A DNA stretch of 7,286 nt from Victivallales bacterium. GTDB lineage: Bacteria; Verrucomicrobiota; Lentisphaeria; Oligosphaerales; Oligosphaeraceae. Of this stretch, positions 1 to 5,707 are shown in pieces; positions within the stretch are counted from its first letter, which is position 1, and the number at the start of each line of letters is the position of its first letter. The position numbers and the translations under genes are program-made. The notes beneath the pieces were generated by a model. That model searched no databases. It was given only the letters and a program-made list of their open reading frames with translations, and was not told the origin of the DNA. The DNA is taken from positions 1 to 7,286 of the forward strand of contig JAFRLP010000285.1 of NCBI GenBank assembly GCA_017431185.1. The letters run 5' to 3'.

Positions 1-175
1 GGAGAGGCACAATTCAAATCCACGGCCCGTGAAATGGCACTTTACTTGTGAAGACGCAAGGGTGAAACTCCTCTCGACATATCCGAAAATTTAAATGTTA
101 CATGATACTAGTGCTCTCCGGCAAAGGAGATGGTTGTGTCACCACCGTATTCACACGGGAGGCTTGATAAGCACA
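1..175. other. Upstream region of the glycosylase gene, no gene recognised
   Basis: I see no convincing protein or RNA gene here. Bases 2-7 (GAGAGG) are complementary to 70-75 (CCTCTC), which could close a loose stem. A five-base-pair hairpin is possible at 115-130 (TCTCC, loop GGCAAA, GGAGA). The TCGACA at 74-79 resembles a -35 box, but no good -10 follows at normal spacing, so I do not call a promoter. The stretch around 30-60 loosely resembles part of 23S rRNA domain V; see findings. Confidence 0.4.
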
Positions 176-700
176 ATGTTAGTCACCCATGCCTTTCAGC
201 CAGTCTATGATTGCCGGTCGCGGCTGCTGATATTGGGCACAATGCCCTCTCCGCAGTCCGTCCGGCATGGCTTCTACTATTCGCATCCGCAGAATCGTTT
301 CTGGCCGTTGCTGGCGCACTTGTTGCAGGAGCCATTGCCGGTCACACCGAAGGCAAAGGCCGCATTGGCATTACGGCATGGCATTGCGCTGTGGGATGTG
401 CTGGCGAGTTGTGAAATCAAGGGGGCTGCGGACGCTTCCATCCGCAATCCTGTCCCCAACGATTTCGCCTCGTTGCTGGCGACTGCCCCCATTGAGCGAA
501 TCTACACGACGGGCAAGGCCGCCTATACTCTGTTTCAGACGCATGTCGCCCCAGTCATTGGGCGGGAGGCCATCTATCTGCCCTCCACCAGTCCCGCCAA
601 TCAGGCGCTGTTTCCCTGGGATAAGTTGGTGCGGACCTGGCGCGAACTGCTGGGGATGCAGTTGGTGGGAGGAACTATTCTGCCTTCCAGTCTGCATTGA
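176..700 (+). CDS. DNA-deoxyinosine glycosylase (uracil-DNA glycosylase superfamily, family 6-like)
   Basis: Predicted base-excision repair enzyme of 174 residues that removes hypoxanthine (deaminated adenine), and possibly uracil, from DNA in the cytoplasm. Visible signatures are the motif I-like G-T-M-P at residues 21-24 after a hydrophobic strand, then H-P-Q-N-R-F-W at 37-43 with N40, then G-I-A-L-W-D-V-L-A-S-C-E at 69-80, and the motif II-like L-P-S-T-S-P-A-N at 135-142. These match the deoxyinosine glycosylase branch as I remember it, and the length is normal for that branch. I chose the ATG at 176 because the fold begins right after it and GGGAGG lies at 157-162, a slightly long spacing of 13. 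An in-frame ATG at 95 would add 27 residues of unlikely composition. The gene converges on the restriction nuclease gene and overlaps its 3' end by 26 bases. The family call is fairly secure; the exact substrate is inferred. Confidence 0.85.
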   Translation: MLVTHAFQPVYDCRSRLLILGTMPSPQSVRHGFYYSHPQNRFWPLLAHLLQEPLPVTPKAKAALALRHGIALWDVLASCEIKGAADASIRNPVPNDFASLLATAPIERIYTTGKAAYTLFQTHVAPVIGREAIYLPSTSPANQALFPWDKLVRTWRELLGMQLVGGTILPSSLH

Positions 701-1530
701 ACCATTGCCGCTGGGTTCTCCAGTAGCGGGCTGCCTGGCGGGCGTGGTTGGCGAAGATGGAGAAATCCACCTGAAGTGGGTAGATTCTCTCTCCTAGGCA
801 TTGGCCGGAGAACACATACATGCCATGCCAGCCGTTTTGCCTATATTCTGCGATGCCTCCGTCAACCATTGATTGGAACTTTGGCAATTTCAGAAAATCT
901 CCGTCCAGGACTAGCGCTGCGCTCCAGAAGAAGGATTGCATGGCCGCGATGGATGGTTCCCTGTCCCTAGTCACACGGTCACGTATGCTGGTTTTGCTTT
1001 GCAGGCAGCCAAAACACAGTCTCTTGCCATCCTTGATTAGTGTCGCATACCGATCAAAGACGCTGCCGTCGATTTTGCTCCTTCAGCCAACTGATGTCCC
1101 GTGGTTCATTGCTCAGTTCATTAGCCTTGATAATTGTGTTCAAGTCTCTTTGAAGCAGAATCTCTATGTTGGTATTGTTTAGTGCTGAATTGGCCAGAAA
1201 TTTAATCATCTCCTCAAAGGCATGCCCGCTGGACTTTTTCCAGCTTTGGTCTGCCTGAATGACTTTTGCAATGATGGAAGCGTCGTTTATGCCGCTTTTG
1301 CGGTGGACATGAGCCTCATATACGAATCGCCAGATTACGGCAGCATCCATTTGAGGAAACTGTCTCATGCCTTGCAGGATGGCTGCCTTGATGGCCTCCT
1401 TTTGGGCATATCGCTCCGCCTCGTCATGGTCTTTGAGTTTCTTTTCCCTCAATATCTGCTCTTGAGCCTCAAGAAATGTCGAATTGTATGTGGATTGGAT
1501 CAGCTGCTTTGCATTCGCTATGTCGCTCAT
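675..1530 (-). pseudogene. Type II restriction endonuclease, PD-(D/E)XK fold, broken by a frameshift
   Basis: Nuclease partner of the adjacent C5-methyltransferase. As it stands, the reading frame from the ATG at 1530 stops at 1054 after 158 residues, ending N-R-R-Q-R-L. The minus-strand frame covering about 1080 down to 675 continues it as credible protein. Removing one A from the A4 run (TTTT on the plus strand, 1073-1076) joins Q152 to I-D-G-S and gives 284 residues. The N-terminal part is helical and charged and carries S-S-G-H-A-F-E-E (100-107), a typical helix with a metal-binding Glu. The downstream part carries D154, then Q-S-K (177-179) followed by T-S-I-R-D-R, which looks like the catalytic Lys and the R-(D/E)-R recognition motif of CCGG/CCNGG nucleases such as EcoRII and NgoMIV. 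The stop therefore removes the catalytic Lys. GGAG at 1538-1541 precedes the ATG by seven As. Whether this is real decay, phase variation or a sequencing error cannot be told here. Confidence 0.72.
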
Positions 1531-2938
1531 TTTTTTTCTCCATCTGTAGCAGTTGTTGAATGATCGCCTTTCCCCAGGCAAATGCCAGAAGTGGCGGAAC
1601 CGCATCGCCAATCTGCTCGTATTTGTCCTGCACTTCGCGGTTGATATGCGGGACTATGTACGGTCCCCCCTCGAAACGATACGAGTCGGGAAAAGACTGG
1701 AGCCTGGCGCATTCACGCACTGTCAAAGCCCGGTGTTCGGTCGGATGCACGAATTCATCCAGGCAATGTGAGGTGACAGTAGGAGAGGGAAGGCCTGGCT
1801 TCAGGCGGTAGTTTCGCTTGATGAAGATTTGCCTGGGCAACACCCGTCTTTCCTGTAGAGCCAGTCTTGTGGGCTCATCGCATTTTGCGAACAAGTCCTT
1901 TAGGCTTTCCCCTTGTTGCAGCAGGGTAAAGCGCTCTAGGGTGGCGGGGCGGTGTTTCATGGGCATATGGTAGGTTAGTTCATCTTGTTCTCCCTGACCG
2001 ATGCGCCAGAAGGAGAGATTGCGCATCAGCGCTGCGTATTGGCTTTTGTTTTCCTGATATTCCCTGCCCTCTTGCCAGGAATTGGGCTGGACGGGGGGGA
2101 GGCCAGCCAGTGCGTCTTCTACCGTTAGCGGATTGGGAAAACAGGGAAGCGGGGGAGACAGTCTGACCTTTGGGAAGCGTGTTCCCAGGAGAAAGAAGCG
2201 CCTTCTGTGTTGCGGCACACCAAAATGTGCCGCATCCAGGATGACCTCGATAAAATTGCCGTAGCCGGCCTGTCGCATTTCCTTTTTGAGAATATCCACG
2301 ATGCGTGTTGGGTCGTTTTTTCCAACGGTTTTGGAGGTTATGCCTGGAACATTTTCGAAAAGGAGGAATTTGGCGTTGACGATTTGGGCAATGCGTATGC
2401 CCTCCCGGAACAGGAATTGTCGGTCGTCGTAGAAGCTGCGCGAGGTGTTGCCTGCCGTAGAGAAAGTCTCGCAGGGCATCCCGGATGTGACCAGGTCAAT
2501 GCCTTCCTTAGGGCAGAACGGCAGGATTTTCTGCGCTGTCACATCGCGGATATCGGCGCGGATGACATGTACTGATGGGTGATTGGCCACATAGGTGTCC
2601 ACGCAGGATTGGACTTTCTCCAGGGCAACTCGGGTGGTGAGACCGGCTGCCTGAAGGCCGGTGCAGAATCCCCCCACTCCGCTGAAGCAATCGACATGGG
2701 TGATTTCCCTAGGTATGGCAACCGCATTTTGCTGAAGGATGTCCAGCATTGACCATTGACCTAAAGTGGAAAATGGCTGGAATGTCTGCCCATTGTCAGC
2801 CATCAGGCTCTTCAGAAAATCCAATTGCTCGGCTGGTTCGCAGACCGACAATTGGTCACCGGGTGTTGTACTCACGTGAAACGACTCTTTTCTTTCACGC
2901 GAATCGTTGCTCTTTCGTTTTTTGGCTTGTCGTGGCAT
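1469..2938 (-). CDS. DNA (cytosine-5-)-methyltransferase of a type II RM system
   Basis: Transfers a methyl group from S-adenosylmethionine to C5 of cytosine in a specific site, protecting host DNA from the partner nuclease. The 489 residues show the ordered C5-methylase motifs: I, D-C-F-S-G-V-G-G (83-90, cofactor binding); IV, P-C-E-T-F-S (155-160, C156 nucleophile); VI, E-N-V (195-197); VIII, Q-H-R-R-R (243-247); IX, R-A-L-T-V-R-E-C-A-R-L-Q-S-F-P (403-417); X, Q-I-G-D-A-V-P-P (442-449). The region between VIII and IX, about 250-400, should hold the target-recognition domain. An N-terminal extension of about 80 residues, with a basic start, precedes motif I. No Shine-Dalgarno sequence is visible before the ATG, so the start is less certain; M46 and M64 are alternatives. 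The last 24 residues (from M466) lie past motif X and overlap the nuclease gene by 62 bases because of an A8 tract. AT-richer than its upstream neighbours, which suggests transfer. Confidence 0.95.
   Translation of the reverse strand: MPRQAKKRKSNDSRERKESFHVSTTPGDQLSVCEPAEQLDFLKSLMADNGQTFQPFSTLGQWSMLDILQQNAVAIPREITHVDCFSGVGGFCTGLQAAGLTTRVALEKVQSCVDTYVANHPSVHVIRADIRDVTAQKILPFCPKEGIDLVTSGMPCETFSTAGNTSRSFYDDRQFLFREGIRIAQIVNAKFLLFENVPGITSKTVGKNDPTRIVDILKKEMRQAGYGNFIEVILDAAHFGVPQHRRRFFLLGTRFPKVRLSPPLPCFPNPLTVEDALAGLPPVQPNSWQEGREYQENKSQYAALMRNLSFWRIGQGEQDELTYHMPMKHRPATLERFTLLQQGESLKDLFAKCDEPTRLALQERRVLPRQIFIKRNYRLKPGLPSPTVTSHCLDEFVHPTEHRALTVRECARLQSFPDSYRFEGGPYIVPHINREVQDKYEQIGDAVPPLLAFAWGKAIIQQLLQMEKKNERHSECKAADPIHIQFDIS
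1530..1537 (-). repeat. A8 homopolymer at the methyltransferase/nuclease junction
   Basis: Eight As on the minus strand (Ts on plus) span methyltransferase codons K468-K469-N470 and end in the A of the nuclease start codon. With eight As the methyltransferase reads on for 20 more codons. With nine it would end at TGA, overlapping the nuclease start as ATGA. With seven it would fuse in frame to the nuclease. The tract also forms the spacer between GGAG (1538-1541) and the nuclease ATG. This is seen directly; any role in slippage is inferred. Confidence 0.6.
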
Positions 2939-2947
2939 AATGGGATA

Positions 2948-2953
2948 TGTATA
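2948..2953 (-). promoter_or_regulatory. Candidate -10 box for the RM operon
   Basis: The minus strand reads TATACA here within an AT-rich patch between the ispH stop and the methyltransferase ATG. No convincing -35 box lies 16-18 bases upstream, inside the end of ispH. Transcription from this box would start at about 2940-2941, only two or three bases before the ATG at 2938. That would give a nearly leaderless message and would fit the lack of a Shine-Dalgarno sequence. Weak evidence from sequence alone. Confidence 0.3.
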
Positions 2954-2968
2954 TGTTTTGTTATCCAG

Positions 2969-3997
2969 TTATTTCAGAACGGGAAGAAGACGTTCCAGTT
3001 CGGAATCGGGGCAGGATGCCCCAGCTAGCACACCGATGAGTTTTGCCTGACGCATTGCGTTGTCTGGGGTGCTGGTCCATCCTTTGCCTGGCACGAAATG
3101 GCGGATGGTTTGGTTGTGAAGTCCCTGTACCCCTTCGATGAAGAAGCAGTGCTCCGCGCCCAAATGCTTGACAGCCAGATGGTAGAGTTCCGTGGTGTTG
3201 CTGCTGTCTGTTCCGCCGATGATGAGAATGAGGTCGCATCCGCTGGTGCAAAGGTTCTGGGCCGCCTCCTGGCGGGCTATGGTGGCTTGGCAGATGGTGC
3301 CCGCGACGCGGAATGGGGCAGTGTGCCAGGGGCATTGGGCGAGAATCCGGGCGACCTGCCTTGTCTCGTCCGCCGACATGGTGGTCTGGTTGACCAGAGT
3401 CCATGGCCGTGCGCATAACTCCTCCTGGTTGGCGTGCGAGGCAAGACATTCCTGGGTGGCCAGGGGGGTGGAAACGGTGAAATGTGTGCCTGGAATGCGC
3501 GACTCGATGCCGTTGGTCTCCTGATGTCCCGGCTTGCCGTGGATGAACACCACGTCCCCTGCGTCGGCTGCGCATTCGGCTGCACGCCAGACCTTGCGGA
3601 CAAAGGCGCAGGTGGCGTCGATGATTTTCCCAGGGGGAGTCACAAACTCCCTGAGGCGTGTGTCCAGAACTTGCGGCAGACCAAAGGCGGGTATGACGAA
3701 TATCTCCTCGGGCAATGCCTGATGGAACACCTCGTCCAGTTTGTCCTGGGGAACGATTCTGACCCCCTGCGTCACGAACCAGCCATTGACGATTGGGTTG
3801 TGAATCATTGGCCCTAGCAGCCAAACACGTTGCCCTGTTGGCCTGTTCAAGGTGTCGCAAAGGAGCGACACCGCACGGCGCACACCTGCGCAGAAACCGA
3901 ATTCGCCGGGAAACAGCAGGGCGCGCCCCTTTGACAGATGATGCAGAGGCTTGCCTTGCCGAAGTTGGTCGATGCACTGACTGGCAAAAGGGTTCAT
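2969..3997 (-). CDS. ispH: 4-hydroxy-3-methylbut-2-enyl diphosphate reductase (IspH/LytB)
   Basis: Iron-sulfur enzyme that makes isopentenyl and dimethylallyl diphosphate from HMBPP, the last step of the MEP isoprenoid pathway, in the cytoplasm. In 342 residues the three cluster cysteines are visible: C36 in G-F-C-A-G-V, C130 in D-A-T-C, and C236 in T-I-C-Q-A-T. Substrate-pocket residues are also present: H66 in M-I-H-N-P, H158 and E160 in G-H-Q-E-T, T205-T206 in N-Q-T-T-M-S, and S265-S266-N267. The E. coli His74 position (S-A-H-G) is Phe here (P-A-F-G, F105), as in plant and cyanobacterial IspH as I recall them. A roughly 25-residue N-terminal extension precedes the usual start of the fold. 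The ATG overlaps the upstream pseudouridine synthase stop as ATGA. No Shine-Dalgarno sequence is seen, so translation is probably coupled. Confidence 0.95.
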   Translation of the reverse strand: MNPFASQCIDQLRQGKPLHHLSKGRALLFPGEFGFCAGVRRAVSLLCDTLNRPTGQRVWLLGPMIHNPIVNGWFVTQGVRIVPQDKLDEVFHQALPEEIFVIPAFGLPQVLDTRLREFVTPPGKIIDATCAFVRKVWRAAECAADAGDVVFIHGKPGHQETNGIESRIPGTHFTVSTPLATQECLASHANQEELCARPWTLVNQTTMSADETRQVARILAQCPWHTAPFRVAGTICQATIARQEAAQNLCTSGCDLILIIGGTDSSNTTELYHLAVKHLGAEHCFFIEGVQGLHNQTIRHFVPGKGWTSTPDNAMRQAKLIGVLAGASCPDSELERLLPVLK

Positions 3998-4941
3998 AGG
4001 GTCAGAGTCGGGTGGATATGAAGGGCGTTCAGCGCGGCGCGGAAATCCTCCGGCAAAGGAGCCTGGAAGCGAAGGTCCGCATGGGTGACGGGGTGACGCA
4101 GGCGCAGCCGCCAGGCGTGCAGCAGCTGGCGTTCCGCCTCCCAGGGCATTTCACGGGGACGCCCGCCATAGAGAGAGTCACCCAGAACGGGATAGCCCGC
4201 ATGGGAGAAATGCACCCGTATCTGGTGTGTGCGTCCGGTGTGCAGACGCACTTTGACCAGAGTGCAGCCGCCGCCCCGCCCGATGACCTGATATTCGGTG
4301 AACGCCTCTTTGCCGCCTTCGGAGACGGCCGCCATGCGGATTCGGCTGTGGACATCCCGACCGATGTTGTCCTTCATGCTGCCTGTGTCGTTGGGCATTT
4401 CACCCAGGACGATGGCCAGATAGGTCTTGCGCACCTCGTGGTTCTTGAAGGCCTCGGTCAGCGACTCCTTCACGGCGGGGGTTTTGGCAATGAGCAGCAC
4501 GCCGGAGGTGTCCTTGTCCAGGCGGTGGACGATGCCAGGCCGTGCCAGCTGGTCTATCATGGCCTGGAAATCGGGCGTGCGGATGTGCGAGAGCAGTGCG
4601 TTGACCACGGTACACTGCATGTTTCCCGCTCCGGGGTGGACGACTTGCCCTGCGGGCTTGCAGATGACCAGCAGGAAGTCATCCTCGTAAAGGATGTCCA
4701 GCGGAAGCGCGGTCGCCTCCAGGCCGTTGGGCGTGGGGGGGATATTGACGTCAATGAGGTCGGCTGGATGCACCTGGTTGGAGCGTCGGCAGGTTTTGCC
4801 ATTGAGCAGAACCCAGCCATTCTCGATGGCGTGCTGGAAGAGGGCACGGCTGCGGCCAGGATTGACAGTGGTGAGATAGGCGTCAATGCGCTGGGAGGGC
4901 ACCTCTGCCGGAACCATGAGATGGAGTTCGAGTTCAACCAT
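3994..4941 (-). CDS. RluD-like 23S rRNA pseudouridine synthase (RluA family)
   Basis: Isomerises uridine to pseudouridine in structured RNA, most likely 23S rRNA as in RluD. An N-terminal S4-like RNA-binding domain covers about residues 15-70 (Q-R-I-D-A-Y-L, then N-G-W-V-L-L-N-G-K). The catalytic domain follows, with Y-E-D-D-F-L-L-V (85-92), K-P-A-G (95-98) and the RluA signature H-R-L-D-K-D-T-S-G (139-147), where D142 is the catalytic Asp. Later come R-L-H-T-G-R-T-H-Q-I-R and L-G-D-S-L-Y-G-G. I chose the ATG at 4941, giving 315 residues: it starts just before the S4 domain and AAAGG (4947-4951) lies five bases upstream. An ATG at 4983 would add 14 residues inside the lgt end. Overlaps lgt by 8 bases and ispH by 4. 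The family is certain; whether it is RluD itself or a paralogue with another target is not decided. Confidence 0.92.
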   Translation of the reverse strand: MVELELHLMVPAEVPSQRIDAYLTTVNPGRSRALFQHAIENGWVLLNGKTCRRSNQVHPADLIDVNIPPTPNGLEATALPLDILYEDDFLLVICKPAGQVVHPGAGNMQCTVVNALLSHIRTPDFQAMIDQLARPGIVHRLDKDTSGVLLIAKTPAVKESLTEAFKNHEVRKTYLAIVLGEMPNDTGSMKDNIGRDVHSRIRMAAVSEGGKEAFTEYQVIGRGGGCTLVKVRLHTGRTHQIRVHFSHAGYPVLGDSLYGGRPREMPWEAERQLLHAWRLRLRHPVTHADLRFQAPLPEDFRAALNALHIHPTLTL

Positions 4942-5707
4942 TCCGACCTTTGGCGAAGCGCGACGCCAGGCGTGGCGCCGCATAATAGACCAGAAGGGAG
5001 ACTGGCAAGGCCCAGAGGCAGGTGATTTGGGCGGGGGTCAGGCCATGCCACAGTTGTTCCGCTGGATAGTCTCCCCTGGCGTATTCCGCGCAGAACCGCG
5101 CTACGCTATAGAGGCAAAGATAGACGAGAAACAGGTGACGCCGGCATTTGCCGTGCCTCTCCAGCCAGAGCAGCGCGCCGCAGATGCACAGGTCGCAGAA
5201 ACTGAATAGCCCTTGCACAGGGAAGCGGCTGCCAGGGCAGTGCGAGTATGAGATTGCCAGCGGCCCCTGATACACGAAGCCGTAGCAGCAGCCATTGAGC
5301 AGGCAGCCGATTCGCCCGAAGGCGTGTCCAAGGGCGAGGGCGGGGGCTAGCAAGTCTGCAGCCCTCCAGGGCGCCCAGTGGTTTTTCCAGCACATGAGCA
5401 GCACGATGATGGTCGCGCCCGCAAAGCCTCCGTAGAAAACCAGTCCACCCTGGTAGATTTTGAAGATGTCGGCGGGGCGGTCGGCGAATTCCTCTGACCA
5501 GAAACGAATCACGTAGAGGGCGCGCGCGCCGATGAGCCCCGCCAGCATTCCCCAGAACACAATGTCGGAGACCGTCTGCTGGGTAAAGCCATAGCGTTTG
5601 GCGCGTTTCCCGGCCAGCAGGAAGGCGGAGAGCAGGCCGCAGGCGGCCATGAGCCCGTACCAGCGAAGGCTCAGGGGGCCAATGGATATGATTTCAGGAT
5701 TGAGCAT
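4934..5707 (-). CDS. lgt: Prolipoprotein diacylglyceryl transferase (Lgt)
   Basis: Inner-membrane enzyme that moves diacylglycerol from phosphatidylglycerol to the lipobox cysteine of prolipoproteins, the first step of lipoprotein maturation. The 257 residues are strongly hydrophobic with several membrane segments, and this is a normal length for the family. Signatures are R-W-Y-G-L-M (15-20), G-A-R (60-62), G-G-L-V-F-Y-G-G (87-94) and the Lgt signature region G-H-A-F-G-R-I-G-C-L-L-N-G-C-C-Y-G (127-143), which holds the conserved Arg132 and Asn138. The position of E. coli His103 is Tyr92 here, and the signature ends G-C-C-Y-G rather than N-G-E. I believe both variants occur in other phyla. 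The ATG at 5707 overlaps the end of the upstream permease gene by 14 bases and has no clear Shine-Dalgarno sequence, so translation is probably coupled. Confidence 0.95.
   Translation of the reverse strand: MLNPEIISIGPLSLRWYGLMAACGLLSAFLLAGKRAKRYGFTQQTVSDIVFWGMLAGLIGARALYVIRFWSEEFADRPADIFKIYQGGLVFYGGFAGATIIVLLMCWKNHWAPWRAADLLAPALALGHAFGRIGCLLNGCCYGFVYQGPLAISYSHCPGSRFPVQGLFSFCDLCICGALLWLERHGKCRRHLFLVYLCLYSVARFCAEYARGDYPAEQLWHGLTPAQITCLWALPVSLLVYYAAPRLASRFAKGRNG

Noticed and set aside
1..76. tRNA or tmRNA 3' end suggested by a T-loop-like TTCAAATCC
   Set aside because: There is no acceptor stem pairing, anticodon arm or CCA in a proper place.
675..974. Separate small gene of 99 residues starting at a GTG
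   Set aside because: No ribosome binding site precedes it. The frame continues upstream as good protein to the frameshift site, so it is better read as the nuclease C-terminus.
2961..3977. Minus-strand frame of 338 codons in another phase of ispH
   Set aside because: Its translation is low-complexity, rich in Arg, His and Pro. The ispH frame carries all conserved residues.
4012..5025. Long open plus-strand frame of 337 codons
   Set aside because: It is exactly antisense to the RluD-like gene and the end of lgt, which have clear catalytic motifs. Long antisense frames are expected in GC-rich DNA, and its protein has no recognisable motif.
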